Shown here piece after piece: positions 26,469 to 35,600 of a stretch of 64,000 bases of DNA. The translations under genes were made by a program, and so were the position numbers. The notes below the pieces were generated by a model, which worked only from the letters and a program-made list of their open reading frames with translations, did no database searches and was not told where the DNA came from. How positions within the stretch are numbered: position 1 is the first letter of the stretch; the number at the start of each line of letters is the position of its first letter. The DNA comes from Chitinophaga parva. Its GTDB lineage: Bacteria > Bacteroidota > Bacteroidia > Chitinophagales > Chitinophagaceae. The DNA lies in NCBI RefSeq assembly GCF_003071345.1, contig NZ_QCYK01000001.1:1736001-1800000 (forward strand), written 5' to 3'.

Positions 26469-27470
26469 CTAGCGGGCCGGGAAGATCTCCTGGAAGTTAT
26501 GGTCTGCATCCGCACTGTATCCATCGCGCTCCTTCAGCAGGTGGCAGCGGTCCAGGTAGTAATCCACGCGGCGCCCGTCTTTCAGCCACATATAAGCCTG
26601 GGCCAGGTTATAATACAGGTCGTACTTCAGGAACAGCATATTGTAGCGGTCGTCGTGGGTTTTCAGGGTAGGTGTTACCTGGTCCAGGTGGGCCAGTTCC
26701 ACTTCCCAGTAGGCGGCGGCGTGTTCCATCACGGCTTCCAGGGGCGCCCACTGCTGGTCGCGGCTAAACTGGCCGAGGGCCAGCAGCGCGGTATCTGCAA
26801 TGCCTTTATCCAGGCCGTCCAGGCCAAATTTGGAAGATTTTCTCAGGAAGAACAGGTGCACGTTTATATGCTTGGTGCTGCCAAAGAATTCTTCATTGAG
26901 CAGGAAGTTTATCCAGTCTATATTGGTCTGCAAGGCACTGGGGGTTTGGGTTTCCAGCAGTGCATTATTCGCATAGGCACTTACCGGAGGCTCCACGTTG
27001 GTGCGGCTGCGGAAGGCTACACTGAATTTCTGGTAAGAGGAGGAGAGGGCGGAGTCTTCTTCGTACGTGAGGCCTTTGTTGTCCATCAGCTTGAAATACA
27101 CCGGGGTATAAATAGGGGCTTCAATGCTCATCACGTAATCGCCGGTGTTCACCATTTTGGGTTGTATGGTGTGTGGGCCGGCGGCGGTGCCTATGGTCAG
27201 CACCAGGTGCAGGTCGCCATCCATGGGCATGCGCTGCAGGCTGTCCAGCGCTACGGAGGCGCCTATCTGGCCTTCGGTGAGGCCGTATTTGCCCAGGTCG
27301 TAATTGCTGAACACGCGTACATCGTAGGTTTTAATGCTATCCGGCAGCCTGCGCGACGCAGGTTTCAGGTAGGTTACGGTGGTTTCCACTACGCCATCTA
27401 TCTGTGCCTTGGCACCATAACCAGTCAGCAGGCCCATTCCCGCAAGCAGGCAGCAAATGTACTTTTTCAT
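26469..27470 (-). CDS. Exported protein of unknown function, paralogue B of a tandem pair
   Basis: 333 residues with a signal peptide (MKKYICCLLAGMGLLTGYGAKAQ), start chosen at ATG 27470 on that basis. The mature part has an N-terminal beta-rich region of about 150 residues and a helical C-terminal third with a TPR-like look (YDLYYNLAQAYMWLKDGRRVDYYLDRCHLLKERDG). It is clearly homologous to the gene just upstream on the same strand; shared blocks are PVYFKLMDNKG, EEFFGSTKHIN, KFGLDGLDK, FSRDQQWAP and YDLYYNLAQ. I do not recognise a named family. The location next to PorP/SprF and two T9SS cargo proteins suggests an envelope role. It ends 62 bases before its paralogue starts to end; no terminator lies between them. 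Confidence 0.7.
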   Translation of the reverse strand: MKKYICCLLAGMGLLTGYGAKAQIDGVVETTVTYLKPASRRLPDSIKTYDVRVFSNYDLGKYGLTEGQIGASVALDSLQRMPMDGDLHLVLTIGTAAGPHTIQPKMVNTGDYVMSIEAPIYTPVYFKLMDNKGLTYEEDSALSSSYQKFSVAFRSRTNVEPPVSAYANNALLETQTPSALQTNIDWINFLLNEEFFGSTKHINVHLFFLRKSSKFGLDGLDKGIADTALLALGQFSRDQQWAPLEAVMEHAAAYWEVELAHLDQVTPTLKTHDDRYNMLFLKYDLYYNLAQAYMWLKDGRRVDYYLDRCHLLKERDGYSADADHNFQEIFPAR

Positions 27471-27532
27471 AGTATATCGTTTCACATCTGGCAATTTACG
27501 AGCATTCCCCCGTTTGAAATATTAAACACCCA

Positions 27533-28534
27533 TTAAAAACGCCGGGGCTTGGGCGCCACACCCAGTTCCTGCATGATGGTCACCAGCTCCTGGGTATCAG
27601 TATCGCGTTCTTTCATCTTAAAACACTGGTCCAGGAAGTAGAGGGCCTGGTCTGTATCCCGCGCCCAGATGGCGCATTGGGCCAGGTTGTGATAAATGTC
27701 GTACTGGATAACGCTCAGCCGCTCTTTAGACTTGTGGTCTTTCAGGGCCTGCCAGGCGGCCTGTGTTTTTTCCAGGGCCCGCTTCCAGTAGCCTATGGCC
27801 TGGTGGCAGGCATCTGCCACGGGCTCCCATTGCTGGTCCTGGCCAAACCGGTGCAGCACCGTATATACACCGTTGATAATGGGTTTGTCCGTGCCATCCA
27901 GTCCAAACTTTTCATTTTTCTCAAAGCCAAAAAAGACCACGTTGATCTTATGACTGGCCCCGAAGAACATTTCCGTGAGCCGGTAGTTCATCCAGGAAAT
28001 ATTCTGGTCCAGCGCCATTTCCCAGCTATGATCAATGATAGCCTGCGAATATTCTTCCATCGATGGTGGAGGCCCGTTCATGGGATAAGCGATCGTGTAA
28101 GCCAGCTGGGACGATGCCATGGAAGAGTCGTCTTCGTAGATCATGCCCTTCTTATCTGTAAGCTTGTAGTAGACCGGCAGGTAAATGGAGCCGGTAACAA
28201 TATGCCGCTCTCCGTCTGAAAACGTGTAGGGATCTATCACTGCCGGGCTGGAAGTGTCTCCTACGGTAACGGATATACGCAGATCAGCACTGTCATTCAG
28301 CACCCGTTTCAGGGGCGACATCTTTACCTGCAGGGCCAGGGAGCCGGGGTAAATGTGATAGGCTTCCGGCAGCTTGCTGCTCACATACACCTGGAAAGTA
28401 GCACAATCTGGCGGCAGTTTATTGGTAGGCGGTTTCTGGTAATTGACGTAAGCCCTGTACAATTGCATTTTCTGGCTCAGGGCAGGCAGGCTACAGCAGA
28501 GAACAAAGGTCAGTATCAGGGTACAACGTATCAT
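27533..28534 (-). CDS. Exported protein of unknown function, paralogue A of a tandem pair
   Basis: 333 residues, the same mature length as its paralogue. Start at ATG 28534, which opens a signal peptide (MIRCTLILTFVLCCSLPALSQ); the longer frame to 28627 would run through a terminator hairpin. Shared blocks with paralogue B are PVYYKLTDKKG, EMFFGASHKIN, KFGLDGTDK, FGQDQQWEP and YDIYHNLAQ. The C-terminal part again looks like one or two TPR-type helical hairpins. No catalytic motif is obvious, and the absence of a sorting domain argues for a periplasmic location. Only about 20 bases separate the start from the terminator of the preceding PorP/SprF gene, so read-through may be needed for expression. 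Confidence 0.7.
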   Translation of the reverse strand: MIRCTLILTFVLCCSLPALSQKMQLYRAYVNYQKPPTNKLPPDCATFQVYVSSKLPEAYHIYPGSLALQVKMSPLKRVLNDSADLRISVTVGDTSSPAVIDPYTFSDGERHIVTGSIYLPVYYKLTDKKGMIYEDDSSMASSQLAYTIAYPMNGPPPSMEEYSQAIIDHSWEMALDQNISWMNYRLTEMFFGASHKINVVFFGFEKNEKFGLDGTDKPIINGVYTVLHRFGQDQQWEPVADACHQAIGYWKRALEKTQAAWQALKDHKSKERLSVIQYDIYHNLAQCAIWARDTDQALYFLDQCFKMKERDTDTQELVTIMQELGVAPKPRRF

Positions 28535-28551
28535 ACTACTAATGTAAAAAT

Positions 28552-28584
28552 AAAAAAGGTGCAGCGGGCATGCCCCTGCACCTT
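28552..28584 (-). terminator. Rho-independent terminator after the PorP/SprF gene
   Basis: Minus strand AAGGTGCAG / CTGCACCTT stem (28556-28584) enclosing a GGGCATGCCC inner palindrome, followed by a T-rich run towards 28552. It lies between porP/sprF and the paralogous pair. Confidence 0.75.
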
Positions 28585-28611
28585 GAAGGTCTTGTAAAGT
28601 GTTAAAAATGG

Positions 28612-29628
28612 TTAAAAACGCGGGCACGACATATTGGCCACATCCTCGTTGCGGAATGCCTTGAACACCAGGGAGATCTCAAACCCGCCCTGGCCGTGGC
28701 TTGCAGGCGTAAGGGAAGAAATGTTGGAATCGTAGCTGAAGCCGATCTCATACTTACCCATATCCAGCCTTACTACCGGGATGATAGCGTCTTTGTAGCG
28801 GTAGTAAATGCCGCCATACACACCATGGTCCGATTCGAGGCCCTGGCTCAGCAGGCCGTAGCCTATCATGGCCCCACCTATATATTCGGAATAGGAGCCC
28901 TGGTGCACTTCATTGTACTGGGCTATCACTTTCACATTTTCAGAAGCGGGGATGGTGATGCCTGCATTTATGGTAAACTTGGGTTGCAGCGTGGCTTTTT
29001 TATCTCCCATGAAAGACACCGCGGGGCGGTTAAAATGGTAAAGGGCCGCGCCCAGGTAGTAGTTGGTATTTTCCCCGATCACGCTGTTGAAACTCAGGCC
29101 CACGCCGGCATCTATGTAGGTGTAGCCCCGCAGCGCCAACCGCCCGTCTTCCCCGGTGGGGGCAGTGGGGTCAAAGCGGCCATTGGTATACTGGTTGTCA
29201 AACGTGAGGTGGGTGACGTCAAACTGGCGCTGCACCACCCCGCCCGTGGCGCCCAGGGAAAGGAAGGTGCTTTTATCATCGCTCAGTGATTTGTGATAGT
29301 TGAGCGCAGGCAGGATCTGGGTGGATTGCAGCTTTGAGGTGCCGGCCCGGTCGTAGCTGAGCTGCATGCCCACGGTCACAAAGTCCGTGAGGCCCACCGG
29401 GTATTTCAGCTCCGCGCTGAGGGTACCGGTTTCATACGGAATGGTCACGCTGTTCCACTGGTTGCGGTACACCGCCTGCACACGCACGTCCCCATTGAAA
29501 ATGCCTATCAGCGCGGGATTGCGCAGGATGGGCGTTTCAGAGAATTGCGACAGGTGGATGTCCTGCGCCACTGCGGATGCACACCCGAAGGCGGCCAGGA
29601 ACAAGCTTATTTTCAACAACGTTTTCAT
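28612..29628 (-). CDS. PorP/SprF-family type IX secretion outer membrane protein
   Basis: 338-residue outer-membrane beta-barrel of the PorP/SprF family. The signal peptide (about 1-21, ending SAVAQ) is followed by the family opening DIHLSQFSETPILRNPALIG and VYRNQWNSVTIPYETGTLSAEL, then alternating amphipathic strands (YKDAIIPVVRLDMGKYEIGFSYD near the end). In Flavobacterium johnsoniae SprF is needed for secretion or attachment of the type-B-sorted adhesin SprB, and sprF-like genes usually follow such cargo genes. Here it starts 25 bases after the stop of a type-B cargo gene, the same arrangement, so it probably anchors that PKD protein on the surface. Confidence 0.93.
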   Translation of the reverse strand: MKTLLKISLFLAAFGCASAVAQDIHLSQFSETPILRNPALIGIFNGDVRVQAVYRNQWNSVTIPYETGTLSAELKYPVGLTDFVTVGMQLSYDRAGTSKLQSTQILPALNYHKSLSDDKSTFLSLGATGGVVQRQFDVTHLTFDNQYTNGRFDPTAPTGEDGRLALRGYTYIDAGVGLSFNSVIGENTNYYLGAALYHFNRPAVSFMGDKKATLQPKFTINAGITIPASENVKVIAQYNEVHQGSYSEYIGGAMIGYGLLSQGLESDHGVYGGIYYRYKDAIIPVVRLDMGKYEIGFSYDSNISSLTPASHGQGGFEISLVFKAFRNEDVANMSCPRF

Positions 29629-29653
29629 GTTGTGTTTTATTTCGGTTTTTCGG

Positions 29654-32497
29654 TTATCTCAATAAAGTCACGTTGCCCTTCAGCTGGAAGGGCTGGCTGT
29701 TGTCGCAGACCATATCCGCTACGTACACGTACACATCCGAGCCGGCGGGGTGGCCTTTCACGGTGCCATCCCAGCCGGCGGTGATATCGTCTACGTTAAA
29801 GTTGTTGCGTTCAAACATCAGTGCCCCGTTGCGGTTAAAGATGCGGAAGTACTTCACGGTGGCAATGCCCTTGCCGCGGATGTAGAAGATGTCATTCATC
29901 CCATCGCCATTGGGCGTAAAGGTGTTCGGGATAAATACCACGTTCTCATCGCACACCAGCACAACTTCTGTAACCGCGGTGGCCGTACAGCCGTAACTGT
30001 TAGTGCCGGTGATGCTGTAAGTAATAGGCTTGCGCACCGCCGCCATGGTGCTGGGGCACGTGGTGCAGTCTATATAATCTGCCGGGCTCCATTGCCAGCT
30101 GATCACGTCGGGTGTGCCGGTGGCATTGAGCGGTACCACGCTACCCACGGTTACAATTTCCCGCTGGGGTGTGCTCACGGCAGGCAGCGGGTTCACCGTG
30201 ATGGTCACGGACTTGCTGTCTGTGGGGCAGGCAGGGTCGTTGCTGCCGGTTACCGTGTAAGTGGTGGTGGTATTGGGCGTGGCCACCGGGTTGCCTATGC
30301 CGGGATCTGTAAGATTAGTGGTGGGGCTCCAGCTGTAACTCTTGGCCCCAGTGCTTTTCAGCTGGGCGGCGGTGCCCTCGCAAAGCGCGGTGTCATTGCT
30401 GATGGTCAGCTGTACGGTGGGCACTACCTGCAGGCGCAGGCTGTCCTCCACGGAGCAGCCAAAGGTGTTGGTAGCCTGCACGTGGTAAAGCGTGTCCATG
30501 GCGGGTGCAGCCGTGGTACTGGTGCAGTTGGTGCAGCTCAGGTTATAGTTGGTCAGCCATTGCACGGGGGCGTCGGAATTGGCCGTCAGCGTTACGGACG
30601 TACCTTCACAAAGCTTGGGTGCAGAGCGGCTGGTAAAGAGGTAAGGGGTGGGATTGATGGTGATGTTCCTGAGTGTAGAGTCCATGCAGTTGCGTGCATC
30701 CGTGATCACCAGCTTCACAGGGTAGGTGCCGGAAGCGGAATATGTAATGCCCGCAGGTGCCTGCTGGGTGGAGGAAACCCCGTTGCCCAGGTTCCAGGCC
30801 CAGGTAATGATGGGAATGTTGGAAGCCGGCACGGAGGTGTTGGAAAAATTTACCTGCTGGCTTACACAGCCTGCATTGGCCAGTGTAAAATCGGCCGTGG
30901 GCGCTATTACGCTGATGTGATTGGCCTTGCGCACCGTATCGTTGCAATAACGGGGATCATTATACGAAATCACCAGCCAGTCTGATTTTACACCGGTCTG
31001 GTTCAGCACTTTGGTTACGTCTGTAAGCGCAGGGCCATCCTGCTGGGTGCCGTCGTCAAAGCGCCAGCTGTAGTTGGACACCAGGGGGCCCGGTACATTC
31101 AGCACGGAGTAGGTGGCGGAAGTGCCGCGGCACACGGTGTTTACACCGGTACTGAAGTCCGGCGTAAAATCATAGAGCGTATCAATGGCGGTGCTGCTGC
31201 AGCCCCCGGAAGTGAGGGTAAGGCGCACAAAATATTTACCCGTGCTGGCGTACGTATGTGTTTCGTTTTGCGCATTGCCGGTAGCATTATCCCCATAAGC
31301 CCATTCATACGTGTTACCTGGAATTTCTTTGGAAGTATTGGTGAAAATGAACTGGTGCTTGTTGGTACAGTCACGGATGAAATCAAAGGAGGCCACGGGC
31401 CCGTTCACCTGCACGGTTACCGGTGTGGCGGCGGTGAAGCAGCCATTTGAGCCGGCGCTCATATTCACCGTAATACTGCCATTGTTCTGGAAGTTGTGGG
31501 TAATGTCCGTGGCGGCGCCGCTTTGTGCGGTACCATCACCAAAGTTCCAGTTATACGTATCTGCCCCGGAGGAAGTGGCTACCAGGCGCACCGCATCACC
31601 CGCGCATACGGGATTGGGTGTTACGCCAAAGTTGGCTGTGGCCGGGGCTTTGCCGGCCCACACCAGGTCATTGTAAGCGGCACTGGCGGTACAGCCACTT
31701 TGTGTGGTTACCGTGAGGGTTACATCAAAACGGCCGGTACCATTGTAAGTATGCAGCACTGCCGGGGTGGCCACGGTCTGGCTTTGACCGTCTCCAAACT
31801 GCCAGGCATAGCTTACTATGGGATCGTTCTTGATGTTGCTCATGGAGGCAGACAACACCGCATCCAGCGGGGCGCAGCCCGCCACGCCGGCAGGGCCGGT
31901 GAGCACTGGCAGGGCCACCTGGATGAATTGTTTTTTAACGATTGTATTCGTACAGCCGTTACCGTTAGTAACGGATAAGGTCACATCGTAAGTGCCCGCC
32001 TTTTGATAATTGTGGTTTACCGTGGCATTGGTAGTGGATACCGTGCCGGTACCATCGCCAAAATCCCACACGCGGATGGTGGCAGCAGGCGTAAGGTCTG
32101 TGAAGGTGGGCGTATAAGGTTTGCAGCTCACGGCATCGCTTACACTAAAATCGGGCGTGGGCAGTGCATTGATCACCAGGTCCTTGCTGAAGGTTACCGG
32201 CCCGCTGCCGTAGTAGCTGGTCAGCACCACGTGGTAAGTGCCGGCCACGGTGTAGGTTACCTGTGGGTCGGCCACCTGCGACTGGCGCCCGTTGCCAAAA
32301 TCCCAGTTATAGGAAAGTGCACCGGAGGAAGAATTGTTATGGAACGAGATCACCGCCGGCGTGCAGGCGCTGGCCGGGGTAGCGGTAGTAGAGAATGAAG
32401 CTTGTTGGGCGTGTAATGCAGCACCCGCCAGCAGTCCGGCTGTAAACAGGCCCAGGGTCTTGTACCTGGAGCCACAATAGGCCAGGAAGTCTTTCAT
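29654..32497 (-). CDS. PKD-repeat surface protein with T9SS type B sorting domain
   Basis: 947-residue secreted protein. The start is ATG 32497, giving the signal-type N-terminus MKDFLAYCGSRYKTLGL to ALHAQ. At least seven PKD domains follow, each marked by variants of WDFGDG (YNWDFGNG, RVWDFGDG, YAWQFGDG, YNWNFGDG, YEWAYGDN, YSWRFDDG, WAWNLGNG), then less regular Ig-like modules. The last 90 residues are a gliding-motility/CHU_C type B sorting domain: FIPNTFTPNGDGMNDIFYIRGKG, FRIFNRNGALMF, GWDGTVKG and terminal LKGNVTLLR. It should be exported by type IX secretion and attached outside. It is co-transcribed with the PorP/SprF gene. Adhesin or polysaccharide binder is likely; no catalytic domain seen. 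Confidence 0.9.
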   Translation of the reverse strand: MKDFLAYCGSRYKTLGLFTAGLLAGAALHAQQASFSTTATPASACTPAVISFHNNSSSGALSYNWDFGNGRQSQVADPQVTYTVAGTYHVVLTSYYGSGPVTFSKDLVINALPTPDFSVSDAVSCKPYTPTFTDLTPAATIRVWDFGDGTGTVSTTNATVNHNYQKAGTYDVTLSVTNGNGCTNTIVKKQFIQVALPVLTGPAGVAGCAPLDAVLSASMSNIKNDPIVSYAWQFGDGQSQTVATPAVLHTYNGTGRFDVTLTVTTQSGCTASAAYNDLVWAGKAPATANFGVTPNPVCAGDAVRLVATSSGADTYNWNFGDGTAQSGAATDITHNFQNNGSITVNMSAGSNGCFTAATPVTVQVNGPVASFDFIRDCTNKHQFIFTNTSKEIPGNTYEWAYGDNATGNAQNETHTYASTGKYFVRLTLTSGGCSSTAIDTLYDFTPDFSTGVNTVCRGTSATYSVLNVPGPLVSNYSWRFDDGTQQDGPALTDVTKVLNQTGVKSDWLVISYNDPRYCNDTVRKANHISVIAPTADFTLANAGCVSQQVNFSNTSVPASNIPIITWAWNLGNGVSSTQQAPAGITYSASGTYPVKLVITDARNCMDSTLRNITINPTPYLFTSRSAPKLCEGTSVTLTANSDAPVQWLTNYNLSCTNCTSTTAAPAMDTLYHVQATNTFGCSVEDSLRLQVVPTVQLTISNDTALCEGTAAQLKSTGAKSYSWSPTTNLTDPGIGNPVATPNTTTTYTVTGSNDPACPTDSKSVTITVNPLPAVSTPQREIVTVGSVVPLNATGTPDVISWQWSPADYIDCTTCPSTMAAVRKPITYSITGTNSYGCTATAVTEVVLVCDENVVFIPNTFTPNGDGMNDIFYIRGKGIATVKYFRIFNRNGALMFERNNFNVDDITAGWDGTVKGHPAGSDVYVYVADMVCDNSQPFQLKGNVTLLR

Positions 32498-32570
32498 AGG
32501 TATGTTCCTTGTTTTAATGCCGCCTTCCGGGTCTACATTTTTCACACAGGCGGATTGGGTACAGATTAAC

Positions 32571-32578
32571 CAAAGTTA
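32571..32578 (-). promoter_or_regulatory. -7 box for the PKD-PorP/SprF operon
   Basis: TAACTTTG on the minus strand matches TAnnTTTG, about 74 bases before the ATG at 32497. No TTG at standard -33 spacing. Confidence 0.4.
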
Positions 32579-32642
32579 ATATTAATTAATTGATTTACAT
32601 GTAAAATAATTGTCGTATATGTGTTAAGGAGTGCCCGGTACA

Positions 32643-32679
32643 AAAAAGGCAGGAAGCCCGGTGAGCTTCCTGCCTTTTT
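32643..32679. terminator. Strong bidirectional rho-independent terminator
   Basis: Fifteen-base perfect stem AAAAAGGCAGGAAGC / GCTTCCTGCCTTTTT with a 7-base loop. It lies just after the stop of the long PKD gene on the minus strand, separating it from the next PKD operon. Confidence 0.9.
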
Positions 32680-32696
32680 CCGCAACCTGGTATTTT

Positions 32697-35600
32697 TTAC
32701 CGCAGCAGCATAATGCTGCCTTTCAGCGTAAAGTGTTCCCCGGTTTCGCAGATCAGCTCTGCGTAGTACACAAATGCATCGGGAGGCGCCGGCTGGCCGC
32801 CCACGCGCCCATCCCAGCCATAAGCAATATCCTCTATCGGGAAGTTGTCACGCTGGAACATCACCTGTCCCCACCGGTTATAAATACGGAAAGTGGTCAC
32901 CACCTTTACGCCCCGGCCTCGGATGTAAAAGATATCGTTCATGCCATCCCCGTTTGGCGTAAAGGTGTTGGGCACAAAGGCAGCGCCATTGCACACCACT
33001 TTAAAGTTAACCTGTTCTATGGTCGTACAGCCGTATTGGTTAGTGGCCGTAATGTTATAAGCGCCGCTGTGGGTGGGCGTTATCGTGGGGGTGAGGCAGT
33101 CCGTGCAGCTCAGCCCATCGGTGGGGTACCAGGATACGGTGGTGATATCACTGCTTCCCTGCACCTGTACCGGTACTGACTCCCCGGCCATTACCGTTTG
33201 GTCTTTTACCACTTTCAGTACCGGGGCCGGGTTCACGGTTACGTTCACATCCGCTGTTTCGGTAAAGCAGCCGGTCTTGTCTTTTGCCGTTACCGTGTAC
33301 ACCGTGCTGGTGGCGGGCGTAGCCATGGGATTAGGTATGGAAGCGCTGTTCAGTCCTGTAGCCGGCGACCAGCTGTAAAGGTCTGCCCCGCTGGCCAGCA
33401 ACTGCGTGCTCTGGCCCTCGCACACCGCTACCGCGGGAATGGCGTCCAGCGTGAATTTGCGCACCACGCTCACGCGGGCAGAGTCGTAATTGATACAACC
33501 GGCTGCGTCCTGTACCTGTACGCGGTAAAGGGTATCGATATCCGGCGATACCTGGGTACTAAGTGCATTGATATTGCTGGTGTGATAGTCTGTCCAGGTT
33601 ACCGTGTTGCCAGGTGCCACCATAGCGGTAAGCGTGGTGGAGCTGCCCTCGCAAACGCCCGCCTCGCGCGGTGTTACCGTCACTGCAGGTGGCGGGTTCA
33701 CGATCACGTTGGCCGTGGTGCTGTCCGGGCAACTGCCATCCGAGTTTTCCACTTTCAGTTTTACGGGGAAGGTGCCTGCGTTGTCAAACAGGATGGAAGG
33801 TGGCTGCTGGGTCGTGTAGGTGCTGCCTTTGATCTGCCAGGTCCATTTGGCGTTGGCCAGGTTGGCCTGGTCGTGGCCCACCGGCTGGTAAGTGTTGCCA
33901 ATGCAAAGCGTGGGGATCACGTCTATCACCGGTTGTGCCTTGGCCTTTACATCCACGTCGTACGTGACCGGGGGCGCCACGCAGCCACCGGGAGAAGTTA
34001 CCCGCATGGTGGCGGTATACTTGCCCACGGAGTAGTTGTGGGTGGCCGTATCGCCGGAGGCCGTATTATCCGGGCCCGTAGTACCAAAGTCCCAGGTTAC
34101 CTCGTTGGGCAGGCCCAGCACCTGTTGTGCCACGGATGCTGAATTGGCAATGAAGGTCACCGGGCCGCCGTTACAGGCAAGGGTTGCATCCACGACCAGG
34201 TTGGTGCCAATGCTGTCCACCACCACCTCATTATCGCCCATGGCCGGCACCTTACAGCCGTCTGCATCTTCCAGCAGCAGGCGGGGATGGTACACGCCGG
34301 GCTGCGTGTAGGTGTGGGGCTCGGAGGAAGCGGTAACCACATTGGTAGTACCATCGTCAAAGTCATAAGTGTAGCGCACCGTGTTGGTGGCATCGTTCAC
34401 CCGGGCGGTGAGTGCCAGGGGCGGGCATCCCAGCTTGGATGACATGGACAGGGTGCCATCAGGGCCTTTCACTTTCACGGTTTCGGTGGCCTGCGCTGTG
34501 CACTCGCCCAGGGAGGTTACCGTGAGCACAATGTCATAGGTGCCCGGCCGGTTGTAAATGTGGGTGGGTGTGGCCAGGTCGCTGGTGCCGCCATCCCCGA
34601 AATCCCAGGAAGAGGACTTGGTATCGGTAGAGTTATTTTCAAACTTGGCCAGCACCGGCGGGCAGGTATTGGAGATATCCGGCAGGCTGAAGACAGCTTT
34701 TGGATCGTGCACCGTCACGGCCTGCGTCTTGGTGATGGAGGCTGTACAGCCAATGGCATCCATCACATTCAGCGTAATGTCGTAAGTGCCGGCGGCGCTG
34801 AAAGCTTTGTAAGGCGTTTCGCCGGTGGCAGTGGTGCCATCGCTGAAGGTCCAGTTTACCTGGCTGAAAGGCTGGGGATTGTTGCCAATGTCTTTGGATG
34901 CATTGGCCAGGCTAATGGGCGCACCCGGGCAGCCGTAAGGCGATCCGAGGGTGAAGTCGGCCTTGGGCTGGTTCAGGTTCACCGGCAGCGTTACCCCGTA
35001 AGGCCCGCAGCCCGCGCTGTCTGTGACGGAGTAGGTAACATTAAAACTCAGGTTGTCGCCGGCAAAGGTGTGGCCGTAATCGACGGGCCTGGTGGTCAGC
35101 TTGCCGGTGCTGGGGCTATCATCTCCCCAGTCGAAGCGCCAGCTGGTAATAGGGTCGCTGGGCACGGCAATGCTTTTGTCGGAGAAGGTGATCTCTTTGC
35201 CCACGCAATTGGCCGTAGAGGTCACCGCCACCCTGGCCACCGCACCATTGATGGCAATGGGGATCTGGTTGGTCACACGGGCGCAGCCCACGCCATCCGT
35301 GTAGCGGAAGGTGGCCGTGAAGTTAGCGGGCTGGGTGTAATGCATGGAAAAGTCATTGGTACCATTTCCGTACGGCGATGCAGGGTTAATGTCCCAGGTG
35401 CCGCTGGCAATTTCTTCCGGCGTAAAGTTAGACAGGTGGTAGGTAATATCATTGTTCATACACACCGTATCCTTATCGGAGGTGAGCAGCGGATGCGGGT
35501 CCATCACGGTTTTCACCAGCATGGTATCGGTTTGGCAGCCACCATCTGCCACGGTGAGGCGGATGGTGTCGCGGCCTGTTTTGGCGTACGTGTGGGGGGC

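Noticed and set aside
29750..30985. Plus-strand open frame opposite the smaller PKD protein
   Set aside because: Shadow of the sense coding frame; low-complexity Gly/Ala/His composition and no family resemblance.
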